Shown here piece after piece: positions 1 to 12,299 of a stretch of 64,000 nt of DNA. Position 1 is the stretch's first letter. Every line of letters begins with the position of its first letter. Below the pieces are notes generated by a model that did not search any database, was not told where the DNA came from, and saw nothing but the letters and a program-made list of their open reading frames with translations. Position numbers and translations under genes: made by a program. The stretch comes from Allium sativum (lineage: Eukaryota > Streptophyta > Magnoliopsida > Asparagales > Amaryllidaceae): NCBI GenBank assembly GCA_030737875.1, contig CM060910.1, positions 66,472,501-66,536,500 of the forward strand, read 5' to 3'.

Positions 1-773
1 TTGTTTGTGCAGTTGGGCGATGTGTAAAATTTATCGACCCAATCAATATCAGTCAAATCAGTGTATATAAACAAATCGGTCGATTTGTTTATAAATATTT
101 ATTTATTCACATTCACGTTAAAATTTATATTTTTAACGATAAAATATTTTATTTCAACACTTTACTATTTTTAACTAACACTTTTTATTTCAGAAAATTT
201 TGGCGGCATAACGGCACGATACTAGAAATGGAACAAGGCCTAGCCTTATCCTCGGTCTAGTGAAGGCCCACGCCATTCACACATCATTCAAATCAATTTC
301 ATTTCACCAAACAATTCAGTTCCAACCAAATAATTTAACCAACTACACAACCAAACAATTTAACAAGCAAGCCATCCATGGTTTGTGGATGACGGGTGTC
401 GGGTGCTACTAAGCACCGTCTGCATCCTAATATATATATCACTAGAAAAAGGAAATTTGAGTGAGAAGTTCTCACCAATAGCTATCCAACTGTACGACAC
501 TTCTTTTATAGAAATCTTCATCGTTCTTGCCTTTTGTCGCTTTCGTTGCCCGTAGCCACTACATATATAAAAATCACATTTTTACTTCGCTATTCAATAT
601 GAAAAAACCCAATTTTTACTTTGATGTTCAATATATAAAAATCATATTTTTACTTTGCTATTCAATATATAAAAATCAAATTTTTATAATCACGCTATAT
701 GGGTAAAAATTCTATTTTTACATCGCTACTATATAGATAAAAATTATATTTTTACATCGTTATCGTCTATATA

Positions 774-958
774 AAGATCTCGCCTTTTCAACTATAAAGA
801 TTTCTCCTTTTCAAATATAAAGACTTCATCTTTTCAAAAATATAGATTTCGCTTTTTCAAATATAAAGATTTCTCCTTTTAAAATATAAAGACTTCATCT
901 TTTCAAAAATATAGATTTCGCTTTTTCAAATATAAAGATTTCACCCTTTCAAATATAA
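774..958. repeat. AT-rich minisatellite
   Basis: Tandem array built from about 22-base subunits of the type ataaagatttctccttttcaa, alternating between three variants so that a roughly 65-base higher-order period appears. It lies within the minus-strand family-2 LTR. Confidence 0.75.
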
Positions 959-1016
959 TCTAAAAATTATATTTTTCTCGAAGTAAAAATCATATTTTTA
1001 CTTCACTACTCATATC

Positions 1017-1098
1017 AAAATATCGTCTTTTCTATTTTAAAAATATCGTCTTTTCTATTTAAAAATATCGTCTTTTCTATTTAAAAATATCGTCTTTC
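1017..1098. repeat. 23-bp minisatellite, about 4 copies
   Basis: Four near-identical copies of a unit containing aaaatatcgtcttttctatt lie in the minus-strand family-2 LTR. Confidence 0.85.
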
Positions 1099-1199
1099 TT
1101 ATGTAAACTAATATTAAACACTGATTTCTTTTACATAACATTATATATATACAAAGGAATTAATAAAAATAAAATAAATTAATAAAAACCTTACTGTTT

Positions 1200-1530
1200 T
1201 CGTTTGAAGGGGGGAGGAGGCTGCTGCGTACGCCGGAGGGGGTCGGAGGACGTAGTGGCGGCGGAAAGGGGGTTGGCGGCGGTGCTGGTCAGGGGAATGT
1301 CGATTTGGGGATTGGGCGTTGGGGGTTTTCGGTTCCAGCGAGGAGGAGAGAGAAGGAGGGGCAGCAGGTGGTCGCGTCGGCGTGGGGGAGGGCGGATCGA
1401 GGCGGTGATGGCCTGGGCGGCGGCGGTGGAGCGGCGCTCCCTCCTCGTCGATCGGTATTTCGTTCTTCTTTTTTTCATTCTGAATGAACGAAGGATGAGG
1501 GCGGGGGCCAAAGAGAAATAAAGGAGAGGG
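1200..1530 (-). other. GC- and CpG-rich block in family-2 LTR (leader region)
   Basis: A sharply GC-rich, purine-skewed stretch lies in an otherwise AT-rich LTR. Aligning LTRs places it just downstream of the promoter in the transcribed leader (compare 7620-8020 in element A and 45440-45860 in element E). Overlapping open frames on both strands here are low-complexity, rich in Arg, Gly and Pro, and have no recognisable domain. I treat them as by-products of composition. Confidence 0.5.
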
Positions 1531-2439
1531 AGAGAGAATATTATTTTTTTATTATTATTTTAATTTCAAAAAGATGACTTTTTCATACGACCTCGAAACG
1601 AGGTCCACCGCCTGTCGTCCATAGCGTTTCACCCCCATTCTGAACACAATGGGATATGTATCGCAAGCTGATTCGATCGTCTCGATCAGTTTCCGTTGAA
1701 TTTACATTTAAATCGCTATATTGAATTTTAAACGTACATTTCAAATTACCGGGGTCACATACTAACTCTAAAAATTCTCGAAAAATATTTTCTAACTTCG
1801 TATTGACGACACGGTCCTAACAAAACTAGTTTCGTCGAATTCTGAGACCGTTGGAAAAATGGCCATTTTCCAGTCGATTAAAATCAACTAAAACTGGTCA
1901 AACGCGTTTTCCTTTGCCACGCTCACATATTGATTCGAAAAATTATGAAATTTGGAATCTAGCAATAATTCGACATCACGGACCCAACAAAAGTGGTTTC
2001 GTCGAAATCCGAGGTCGTTTGCAAAATTCCCATTTTTAAGGGCCTGAATTCCATAGCGACTATTCAGAATTTTCAACTGGACATATCTTTTGATTCCCGC
2101 TATGAAATCTCGATTTTTCGGATTCGTTGGAAAGATATTCACAATTAGATCCTAATGTTTTTGGTTTCACTAAAATCCGGATTGTTTTGCACCCGGTACA
2201 TTCAATTGAAGTTTGAAATCGAATTATCGAACTACCGCGCCATTTTCAATTCTATTTATAATTATATATATAAATATTTATATTCTAACGACGACGTATA
2301 TATAATATATACGTCGAATTCTATTCAAAATAAATTTCTCGTTGATTATATTTAAAATAATCTATTTTAAATATTCAAAATTCGCTAAAATTGCCAAAAT
2401 AAAAATTTTAAACTGGCCCAGATTTTCCGGGTTATTACA

Positions 2440-4854
2440 GAATTAATCAAATGGAGTTAACTGTTTAGAGTTAAGTCGATTAGAGTTAATCAAATTAGAG
2501 TTAGTCGAATAGAGCCGATTGAATAGAGTTAATTGAATAGAGTTAATCGAACAAGAGTTAGTCGAATATTAGTTATTCGAATAGAGTTAATTGAATTAGA
2601 GTTAGTCAGATTAGAGTTATCGAATATTAGTTATTTGAAGGAGTTAATTGAATATAGTTATTAGAAAGGAGTTATCGAATATAGTTTATTCGAAAAGAAA
2701 TTATCGAGTAGAGATTATTCAAAAGAGAATTATACGTTGAAATTCGATTATATCGAATATAGGAAAGTACTGTGTACTTTCCGGTTTTTAAATCAAGATT
2801 TATTTATTAAATAAATTTATTAATTCAAATTAATAAATATGAGTTATACTGAAGTTATTATATTTCGGAAGCATGGAATTATAACACTATAGTTGTAATC
2901 AAATGGTTTCTGTAAAAGAAGCGGATTCGTAAATAGAATACGAGAGTTACGTAAGGATGTTTGTTAAAGATTTAAAAGATAAACTTTGTCTATTCCGAAG
3001 TTAAAACGTTGTTCAATTAAGGTCTGAGAGGTAATTATACCCCATCTTGATTGACTCCCTTCTTAACTAAGGAATGGTTAAGATTTGATCCTGAAGGATG
3101 GTTAAGTGAATTTAGTTAATGAGTGTAATGGTTTGAGTTGGCTTAACGGTGTTTTTTTTAAACATCGGTTTAAATCAAATGAAGTAGTTTTGGAAATGTT
3201 TTCCAAATAAAAATCAGAAATGTTTTCTGATAATAGAAAATAAGAAACGGGAATAAATATGGAAACGTTTTCCAGTGATTAATAACGTATATTTTCTAAG
3301 TTTAGAAAATAAGGATTTACGAATATATGAAAACGGGAAATAAGGAAATGAATAAATTAATGATAAATTAATTTAAAGGGATAAATGTTGAATGTTGATT
3401 GACCGATAAAATTTCCATTTGGAAATAATATCGTTGTTTGCACACGAGTTTTCTTTTGATAGTCAAATCACAGACTATCAAAGTTTTGACCATTTTTCCA
3501 TCGTCAGTACGGAGGGACCGGTTGGGTTATTATCCGAGAACCACTCCGTATGGGCGTTAGTGTTTCAAATGAAATAGATCGAAGACAAATTGAAGACGAA
3601 GTTATGCACGGGCTATCCTGTTTACATAACAGTGCCTTCGGTTTGTCCAGTCCCAGGACAACTTGAATGGACAAATGTCTAACAGAGTATATCAGGTAGA
3701 TTGTGTAAGTTGATCGTTTCAAACATATTTACGTTGGTGGCGGAGGAATTCGTTTCTCTTAGCTTATACTCATGGTATTTTTTGGGAAATCAATTTGTGA
3801 TTTGACGGGTATGAAGATATGGCATTCAAAGTAAATGGAAGAGTGATCTGATAAAAGATACGTTTTGACCTTGAGCCTCATCAACTGGGAAATGACAGAA
3901 ATCGGGTAGGCAACATGTCTAAGTGGGCCGCACCCAATTGGGGTATATTGTCATCATCAAGAGAATATTCATTTGTTACTTCTTTCAATTCTGTATCTCC
4001 CGGGAATGGTTATGTTGGTATACCAACCGTAGGTGACAATACATTCGATATATTCAAGAGAAATGAATGGTCAGTCATGTGTGGCCGAGTTACAAGATGT
4101 TCTTGTTGAACTCCAGTGTATCGCTTCTAGAGTACACTGAGCGGAAGGTGGATCCATACCTTTTCATAGTTGGAATCCATTACCCAAATAAGAGCCTACG
4201 GTTTTGATTGTATATTATATATGTAGAACGTTAGATGCAAGCGTTTCTGTTAGATTTCTATTTACTTGATCTAAACATTATTATAATATTAGACAAGTAT
4301 CGTTTTAGAAATATTTTGGGTTATTGTAAGGTAAAAGCCATCCGTGTTTATGTGTGGATCGGTCTTATGATTATCCTTTGTTTCAAAAGAATTTTGAAAG
4401 TTAAATCAAATGATTTGAGTTTACTCACACCAGTCACATGACTGACCCAGAGTTTATTTTGTTTTGCTTTCCCTAAACTCTTGGGTGCCCAATTTTGTAC
4501 GGGCAGTCAAGTAGTCGGGATTTACAGATAATTGAAGAGCTAGAGCAGGAGGCTTCAGGATCATATAGCTATTGTTATTTCCGCTGTGTTGTAAGTGTTA
4601 TACTCTAATCATGGTATTGTATACAGATACTGTTTTATTTCAAAGTTATGTTATGAAATATATTTATTCGTTCCGCTCTGAGATTCGTGTTTACTCTGAT
4701 GTTGTATGTTCTTCTTCTTCTTCAATTCTAAGTTTCTATCTTGTCTATTCTTGCCCTCTAATTTCTTTCATTAACTACCGGTATCTTCGATGTGGGGATA
4801 ATCAACGTGGTTTTATGTCGATGACCAAAATCGAAAATTTTCCGGGACGTTACA
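2440..4854 (+). repeat. 5' LTR of element A (3' part only)
   Basis: It aligns throughout with about 9640-12033 and ends in ccgggacgttaca, followed after two bases by the primer site. The first part is a degenerate array of GAGTTAATCGAAT-like words. The part corresponding to 6339-9640 is missing because a minus-strand LTR is inserted at 2439. Copies differ by scattered substitutions and small indels, so the insertion is not recent. Confidence 0.88.
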
Positions 4855-4856
4855 GT

Positions 4857-4869
4857 TGGTATCAGAGCT
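4857..4869 (+). promoter_or_regulatory. Primer binding site, initiator Met tRNA type
   Basis: tggtatcagagct lies two bases after the LTR end. This is the usual plant PBS complementary to the 3' end of tRNA-iMet, from which minus-strand cDNA synthesis is primed. Confidence 0.92.
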
Positions 4870-6296
4870 TAAGGTTAAATAATTACCTTGGTTCTGTGGG
4901 GTGACTCAGTAGAGATAGGGTTAGCAATACCCTAGATCGAGTTGAACGTATATATATGAGCGCGTATATGTTATTTGATTTAAAATGGTTTTATATTGTG
5001 TAGATTTATTGGTTGAGTTGTTTATGGGTTCTGATCGATCAGTTTGATCTACTGTATCGGTAGGAGTTTCTAAACTCTCGAAAACGAAGGGTCGACACGA
5101 TATATTTTGAAAAGAGGGTAAATAAAAATAAGTTTACCCAAAGTATATTTTGATATAGGGAAAATATATATATTGGAATTATAATATGTTGGATATATTG
5201 GTCATAATTATAATCAAATAAGATTATAAAATGTGGAATGGTTATGTAAATAACCAATTAGGATTCATATAAGTGAAATATATGAAATCAAGATGAACTG
5301 AATCTGAATTTAAATCAAAATTGGAATTAAAACCCTGGAAGGTTATAAAAGTGTTTGTAAATGAATCTGGGTTAAATATATGTGAATTTAAAAATCCTGG
5401 GAGATTTTAAATTTGTTACAAGCATTGTGAATGATATTTTGGAAATGTATTTCAAAATGGAAGTGTTTAGAAATGGCTTTGAAAGTGATATGGTATTGAA
5501 TCACTTCGATGGCTGGGAAATAACCCTGATGATGAATAGCGACATCTTTAGTGTTCATTCCGAGTTCCAAGTGACGGATTACTACCAAAGATATTGATTT
5601 CGAATTTGTTTTGGCAAAACAAATTGTTTTAAATCCTAAAAAGGAAAGTTTAACTTTTGAGAAAAGCAAAGCTGTTTAAAACTCCCAGGAAGAGACTGTT
5701 TGAATTAAAAACAAATTTAAATAAAAATTTATGGAAATAAATTGGAATTGAATTGAAAACCAATTAAGTGGGAATTGAATTGGATTAGAATGATATCGAG
5801 AAAAATTGATTTGTGACAGAGGATTCTGAAATGGTACTTGAGACTGATAATGGAATTTGGCTTGGTTATAAGCAAATGGTTGTGTTCGAGATAACAGCGA
5901 GTTGAGTTTGATTTGATGACATTGGTATATGTTGAATTGGTAGAAGATGGAAGGAATATAATCATATGCCCGACAAAAATGTACAAGTTTATATTTCATA
6001 TTGGGTATGAGATTTTATGAGCCGAATTGGCAAACCGCTTGGCTGTTTGATTTTCTTTTGGGCTGAAGAAGGCCCAGAGAGGCGAGTTGTAGTTATACCG
6101 ATTGACCAGTACAAAGGAGGTGTTGGCGAAATTTTTCGAAAATTTCGGGTGTTAGAAAATTTTCAGGATTTTTGAAAATTTTCGCTGGTAAGAATTAATT
6201 AATATTTGATTGAAATTAAATTGGCTCAGTTGAAACTGAAGTTAAGAAGTGAACAAATAAGTTCTAACCAGTTAATAGGGTTGTTTTCGACCTTAG

Positions 6297-6338
6297 CAAT
6301 TTCGAGGATGAAATTATTTTAAGGGAGGAAGAAAGTAA
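6297..6338 (+). promoter_or_regulatory. Pol C-terminal remnant and polypurine tract
   Basis: The bases read as (N)FEDEIILR, the tail found at the end of Tekay/Del-type chromovirus pol genes. They run straight into the purine-rich tract aagggaggaagaaagtaa, immediately upstream of the LTR start TGTCCCGTA. The PPT primes plus-strand cDNA synthesis. Its survival with a PBS, without pol itself, indicates an element that can be mobilised by a partner. Confidence 0.85.
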
Positions 6339-7392
6339 TGTCCCGTATTTTTACGGTATTATAATTAATTAATTTAATTATATAAATAGTGATTTAGACG
6401 ATTTAATGGTGGTTTAATTTAAATAACTTTGAATATTTAATTAATATAATAATTAAATAATATATTTTATTTTGAAATAATCAGAATTAGCCGAAATGGC
6501 AATACGGTGTGAATTGGGCAATTTAAAATATATATAATTCAGTTTGGAATTGAATTCGAATAACGAATATATTATATAAACAACAGTTGAACGTATAATT
6601 ATAATATAATTATAATCAAGCCTGTAATGGCGCGGCTATTCGCTATTTGGCGATTTAAACTTCAATTGAATATACATAATCCGTTTTAAATCGGATTTCT
6701 ATGAAACAAGAAATGTTCGGAGCTGGTGAAGTATATTTTTCTAATGGAAGAGAAAATCGGGATATTGTGTAGATTTTGATTTATGTCCAAATCAAATTTT
6801 CAAATAGTCGCTATGGAATTTCCTTTTTAATTTATAGCGATTTATTTATATTTTAAATGGAATTTTCAATATAAATAAAATATTGATTCAACCGGGATTT
6901 GAATATCGATTGGAGCTATACGATATTCTGTATGAATATATATATGATAATATATATTTATTTATATTTAATTTAATTGTTTTTAAATATATTTATATAT
7001 TTAAATGAGTTATTTAGAGCTTTAAAAATAGCCAGATTTGCAAACGACCTCCGTTTTCGACGAAACTAATTTTGTTGAATCCGTAATATTAAATTATTAC
7101 TAGATTTCATTTTTCGCGATTTTTAGAGTCAGTATGTGGTCGTACAGGATTTTAATGTGAAAAACAGTCTGTATTTTAACTGTTAAAAATACGCTGTGTG
7201 AGCAAATGGAGACAGAATTCGACAAAACCAGTTTCGTTGGGTCTGTAACGTCGAACTGTAGCTGCATGTCCAATTTCGTGATTTTTGGATATCGTGTGTG
7301 ATCATATGAATTTTTAAAAGGGCAAAAATGAATATTTAAAATAAAAATATCTAACTAAACAAAATATCTAAATAAATATCTAGATATTTATC

Positions 7393-7412
7393 TCCATTAT
7401 AAATACCCCTCT
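7393..7412 (+). promoter_or_regulatory. LTR promoter (TATA box), element A
   Basis: ccattataaatacccctctc is followed by a pyrimidine-rich stretch, about 1.06 kb into the LTR. The equivalent site in element E reads ttataaatagtc on the minus strand (45872-45888). Transcription would start roughly 30 bases downstream, marking U3/R. Confidence 0.6.
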
Positions 7413-8275
7413 CCTCTCTTATAACCTAAATCTCTTTTCTGTAAATCGAAATAAATGTATAGCCGCCAAGTTCTTTCATAAACGTGAGAAACCTTTCCTT
7501 CTAAAATCCAAATCAATTCATAAAAAAATATAAATCTTTATATAAATATATTTCGATTCCTGGAATGATTACCTTCCTTTCTATATAAGTTTTGTTTGGT
7601 TCGAAATATTTTTAGTTCACTGGTTATTTATGAACATCAGCTAAGGCTTTGGATTTTGGGGATTTGAGGCCTCGTTGGTTAAATCCAGGTTGATATTGGT
7701 GTTTGTGGTGTTGAAGAGGTGCATGTATGCGATTTTGGGGAGTTTCCGTGGTGATTGATGTCGATCCTTGCTGTGATCTGTAGCGTGGAAGAGGACGGAC
7801 GCAATCTGTACGGGAAGGTCGAGCTTGAGGATATTGGTATGGGAAGATGGAGAAGGTGATGAGAAGCTCAATGTAAGTGTCGGTTTGGCGAATGATATTG
7901 AGATGAAGGAGTAGCGATCGAGTATTTGAGTGGTAATGGCTTGGGTGAAAAACGGTGGTATCAGGAATCAGGGAAGAAGACCAGGCGAGCTGGCATATTT
8001 TTGAGTGGGCCGGAAGCAAAACAAAAGGTTAAGGCCCGAAAAGAAATTCAATATAACTTATATTTAATTTAAAGCATGTATTCAAACTTGTAAATTAAAT
8101 ATCTCGGTCATACTTAATCAGAATTGAGCGAAACAAGATCCGTTGGGATCGTACGGACGGTGGATCCACAATGGAAAAGACTGGAAGCGAATTAGAGCTC
8201 ATTACAATTTATAGCAAAATAAATTGTCCGTCTGAATCAAGCGATGGTTATCGTTATTAACGATGATCGTCCAAT

Positions 8276-8290
8276 GTGAGTAATACTCAC
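8276..8290 (+). promoter_or_regulatory. GTGAG-N5-CTCAC inverted repeat with donor-like sequence
   Basis: gtgagtaatactcac. The same 15-base arrangement, with a different 5-base centre, is found in three other family-2 LTRs (461-475 minus, 39201-39215 plus, 44817-44831 minus). In each the 5' arm looks like a splice donor (GTGAGT or GTGAGA). Confidence 0.6.
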
Positions 8291-8811
8291 TAACTCTGAA
8301 CAGTTATATTTTTATAACGTATTTTTAGAATTGATAAATGATGGTGGATTGTTGTGTATTGACTATTTGGTTGAACTGATAATTGATTGGTTGAAATTAT
8401 AGATCTAGTGATATATATAAAAATATAAATAAAAATATATATATATATCGTTAATCAAATATGGATTCTTTTTATCAGAATATTTCATATTGAAATGAAG
8501 TTGATGTTAATTATATTGTATAACATCTGTGGATGCAGGGAAACAGGTCGAAGGAATCCAACTGGATTCCTAAATATTTATTTTACTGTTTTTTTCATAT
8601 ATTGTAATATATGATGTGATATATAATTTGTGTTGATTACGTGTGTTGAATGATATCGATCATTGTTATTTGGGTATTTTAAATACCGTAAAAAATACTG
8701 TAATGTAGAAAAGGGGATTTTCAAAGTGTATTTTGAAAATAAAGTATTTATATAAAATCAATGGAGTTTATGTATAAAAGGAAAATATTTGTGAAACAAA
8801 TAGATTTGAAA

Positions 8812-9110
8812 AGGAGATATTTGTAAACCGTTTACAAATAGAATAGAAAAGGATATATTTGTATAACATTTACAAATAGAATAGAAAAGGGTATATTTGT
8901 ATAACATTAATAAATAGAATTGAAAAGGAAATATTTATAAAATAATTAGAATTATAGAAAAAGAATTATTGAGAAAATAAATAGATTATAAAAGGAAATA
9001 TTTATTTAGAAAATAAATAGAGTTATAAAAGGAATTTATAGGAAAATGAAAAGAATGTCATATAAGGAAATATTTGGCAAATGAATAGAATTATGCATAA
9101 GGAAAGTTTA
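8812..9110 (+). repeat. Degenerate minisatellite, about 46-bp unit
   Basis: Repeated units contain gaaaaggatatatttgtataac and acaaatagaatag. Copies decay towards the right. It lies within the element A 3' LTR. Confidence 0.7.
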
Positions 9111-9455
9111 GACCCGTGCTTCGCATACGGGTATAACATGATATGAATTTAAAGCAAAGATTTTAAATAGAATCTGTTCTAACCGATAGATTGTGAAGAT
9201 TAATTTATAAATAATATTTTATAAATTAAATAAAATGTTTATCATTGGATAAATAGAATATATAAGTCAGGGCTTATATAGAGAAGTAAGAATAGATTTC
9301 AACATCGATATTTGAAACTGAATATGGAAGTAGAGTTAATCGAAAGGATTTAATCAAATGTGTTAATCAAAATGTGTTAATCAAAATGAGTTTGAGGAGT
9401 TAATCAAATTATAGTAATCGATTAGAGTCAAATCGAATTAGAGTTATTCTAAGAG

Positions 9456-9645
9456 ACTTAATCGAATATAGTTTATTCGAATAGAGTTAAAGGAATTAAT
9501 CGAATATGGTTTATTCGAATAGAGTTAAAGGAATTAATCGAATATAGTTTATTCGAATAGAGTTAAAGGAATTAATCGAGTATAGTTTATTCGAATAGAG
9601 TTAAAGGAATTTATCGAATGGAGTTTATTCGAAAGGAGTTAATTG
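9456..9645 (+). repeat. 38-bp minisatellite, about 5 copies
   Basis: Units begin aattaatcgaatatagttta and recur at 9494, 9532, 9570 and 9608, a 38-base period. The array merges into a degenerate field of GAGTTAATCGAAT words reaching about 9930, which is also present in the 5' LTR at 2440-2720. Confidence 0.88.
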
Positions 9646-12299
9646 TTTAGAGGTAATTCGATTAGAGTTAATCGAATTAGAGTTAGTCAAATAGAGCCAA
9701 TCGAATAGAGTTAATTGAATAGAGTTAATCGGACAAGAGTTAGTCGAATATTAGTTATTCGAATAAAGTTAATTAAATTAGAGTTAGTCAGATTAGAGTT
9801 ATCGAATATTAGTTATTCGAAGGAGTTAATCGAATATAGTTATTCGAAAGGAGTTATCGAATATAGTTTATTCGAAAAGAAATTATCGAGTAGAGATTAT
9901 TCGAAAGAGAATTATACGTTGAAATTCGATTATATCGAATATAGAAAAGTACTATGTACTTTCCGGTTTTTAAATCAATATTTATTTATTAAATAAATTT
10001 ACTAATTCAAATTAATAAATAATAGTTATACTTAAGTTATTATATTTTGGAAGCATGGAATTATAACACCATAGTTGTAATCAAATGGTTTCTGTAAAAG
10101 AAGTAGATTCGTAAATAGAATCCGAGAGTTATGTAAGGAAGTTTATTAAAGATTTAAAAGATAAACTTTGTCTATTCCGAAGTTAAAACGTTGTTCAGTT
10201 AAAGTTTGAGAGGTAAGTATACTCCAACTTGATTGACTTCCTTCTTAACTTGGTTAAGGTTCGATCGTGATGGATGGTTAAGTGAATTTAGTTAATGAGT
10301 GTAATGGTTTGAGTTGGCTTAACGATGTTTTATTTAAACATCAGTTTAAATCAAATGAAGGAGTTTTGGAAATGTTTTCCAAATAAAAATCAGAAATGTT
10401 TTCTGATAATAGAAAATAAGAAATGGGAATAAATATGGAAACTTTTTCTAGTGATTAATAACGTATATTTTCTAAGTTTAGAAAATAAGAGTTTACGAAT
10501 ATATGAAAACGAGAAATAAGGAAATGAATAAATTAATGATAAATTAATTTAAAGGGATAAATGTTGAATGTTGAAAGTTAATTAATTGATAAATTTTCCA
10601 TTTGGATATAGTATTGTTGTTTGCACACGAGTTTTCTTTTGATAGTTAAATCACAGACTATCAAAGTTTTGATCATTTTTCCGTCGTCAGTACGGAGAGA
10701 CCGGTTGGGTTATTATCCGAGAACCACTCCGTATGGGCGTTAGCGTTTCGAATCAAATTGATCGAAGACAAATTGAAGACGGAGTTATGCAAGGGCTATC
10801 TTGTTTACAGAATAGTGCCTTTGGTTTGTCCAGTCCCAGGACAACTTGAATGGACAAATGTCTGACAGAGTGTATCTGGTAGATCGCGTAAGTTGATCTT
10901 TTCAAATGTATTTACGTTGGTGGCGGAGGAATTCGTTTCTTAACTTATACCTGTGGTATATTTTGGGAAATCAATTTGTGATTTGACGGGCATAACGATT
11001 GGCATTCAAAGTAAATGGAGGTGTGATCTGTTAAAAGGTACGTTTTGACCTCGAGCCTCATCAACTGGGAAACGGCAGAAATCGGGCAGGCAGCATGGCT
11101 AAGTGGGTCGCACCCAATTAGGGTATATTGTCATCATCTAGAGAATATTATTTGTTACTTCTTTCAATTCTGTATCTCCCGGGAACGGTTATGTTGGTAT
11201 ACCAACCGTAGGTGACAATATATTCGATATATTCAAGAGAAATGAATGGTGGATCATGTGTGGCCGAGTTACAAGATGTTCTTGTTGAACTCCAGTGTGT
11301 CGCTTCTAGAGTACACTGAGCGGAAGGTGAATCCATACCTTGTCATAGTTGGAATCCATTACCCAAATAAGAGCCCGTGGTTTTGATTGTATATTATATG
11401 TATAGAACGTTAGATGCAAGCGTTTCAGCTAGATTTCTATTTACTTGATCTAGACATTATTATAATATCAGATAAGTATCGTTTTAGAAATATTTTGGGT
11501 TATCGTAAGATAAAAGCCATCCGTGTTTATGTGTGGATCGGTCTTATGATTGTCCTTTGTTTCAAAAGAATTTTGGAAGTTAAATCAAATGATTTGAGTT
11601 TACTCATACCAGTCACCTAACTGACCCAGAGTTTATTTTATTTTGTTTTCCCTAAACTCTTGGGTGCCCAATTTTGTACGGGCAATCAAGTAGTCGGGAT
11701 TTACAGATACTTGAAGAGCTAGAGCAGGAGGCTTCAGGATCATGTAGCTATTGTTATTTCCTCTATGTTGTATGTGTTATACTCTAATAATGGTATTGTA
11801 TACAGATACTGTTTTATTTCAAAGTTACGTTATGAAATATATTTATTCGTTCCGATGTGAGATTTGTGTTTACTATGATGTTGTATGTTCTTCTTCTTCT
11901 TCTATTCTAAGTTTCTATCTTATCTATTCTCACCCTCTAATTTCGTTCATTAACTACCGGTATTTTCGATGTTTGGATAATCGACGTGGTTTTATGTCGA
12001 TGTCCAAAGTCGAAAATTTTCTGGGACGTTACAATACGATTGTAGACTTTAAATCTATGTTATTGGTAGATCTCATTCTATATTATGATAGATCTATTTC
12101 TTTGGATCCAATTCAATTGTTCTATTATGTTATCATTATGGAGCTTGGGTTGTAACTTTTATGATATGCTATGATGCAGATTTATGTGGATCTATTCTAT
12201 GTAATCTAAAATTATCATGTTAGGTCTTTCATATGTGATCTAAAATTTTCACCTTATGATTCATGTTAGATCTATCCTATGTGATTTAAAATTTGTCAT

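Larger units (their letters stand above)
1..2439 (-). mobile_element. Family-2 giant LTR, start of LTR on minus strand (partial)
   Basis: The right edge reads ccgggttattaca, which on the minus strand is the LTR start TGTAATAACCCGG. Sequence to its left aligns by eye, with gaps, to the minus-strand LTR of element E (44640-46703) and, reverse-complemented, to the start of the element A LTR (6339-8300). The LTR continues beyond the left window edge. It breaks the 5' LTR of element A at 2439/2440, so it is the younger insertion; the expected target duplication copy is gaatt at 2440-2444. It holds AT-rich minisatellites (774-958, 1017-1098) and a GC-rich block (1200-1530) at the place where family-2 leaders lie. 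No protein gene is seen. Whether it is a solo LTR or part of a full element cannot be told here. Confidence 0.7.
4855..6338 (+). other. Non-coding interior of element A, conserved with element E
   Basis: It starts with the PBS and ends in the PPT. Alignable blocks with the minus-strand interior of element E include agagatagggttagcaatac (near 4910) and the stretch at 5508-5580. Another is the block at about 6010-6185, which contains accgcttggct, gtacaaaggagg and gcgaaatttttc. The longest frame, 5382-5597 (71 codons, starting MNLKILGDFKF), resembles no protein I recognise. Because an independent element has the same interior, it looks like a functional non-coding domain (packaging or dimerisation are plausible roles) and not random decay. 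That role is inference. Confidence 0.7.
2440..12033 (+). mobile_element. Element A: non-autonomous LARD-like LTR retrotransposon (family 2)
   Basis: The order of parts is: 3' portion of a 5' LTR (2440-4854), a tRNA-iMet-type primer site (4857-4869), an interior of only 1484 bases (4855-6338), a polypurine tract (6321-6338) and a 5695-base 3' LTR (6339-12033). The two LTR copies align over 2440-4854 versus about 9640-12033, ending in the same gacgttaca. The interior has no gag, protease, RT, RNase H or integrase. It keeps the last pol codons typical of Tekay/Del chromoviruses (FEDEIILR) right before the PPT. Giant LTRs plus a short non-coding interior fit the LARD definition. The missing left LTR portion must lie beyond the minus-strand LTR inserted at 2439. 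Confidence 0.85.
6339..12033 (+). repeat. 3' LTR of element A, complete, 5695 bp
   Basis: It starts TGTCCCGTATTTTT after the PPT and ends GGGACGTTACA. In order it holds a U3 with two copies of a palindromic AACAAAAC/GTTTCGT-type motif (7057-7080, 7218-7242), a TATA box (7395-7404), a leader region (7620-8020), GTGAG-N5-CTCAC (8276-8290), minisatellites (8812-9110, 9456-9645), and a long 3' part shared with the 5' LTR. The bases atacg (12034-12038) would be the target duplication. The partner copy is outside the window. No nested insertion is seen in it. Confidence 0.85.

Noticed and set aside
1191..1521. Overlapping open frames of about 105 codons on both strands
   Set aside because: The GC-rich, low-complexity block inside a transposon LTR produces stop-free frames on both strands; there is no domain and the composition is biased.
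7624..8019. 131-codon minus-strand frame
   Set aside because: It is antisense to the leader region of the element A LTR, of low complexity, with no domain and no equivalent in the other family-2 LTRs.
9118..9140. Hairpin acccgtgcttcgcatacgggt, resembling a Helitron 3' end
   Set aside because: There is no CTAG after it, and a diverged counterpart seems to lie at the matching place of the element E LTR (near 44450), so it is native LTR sequence.
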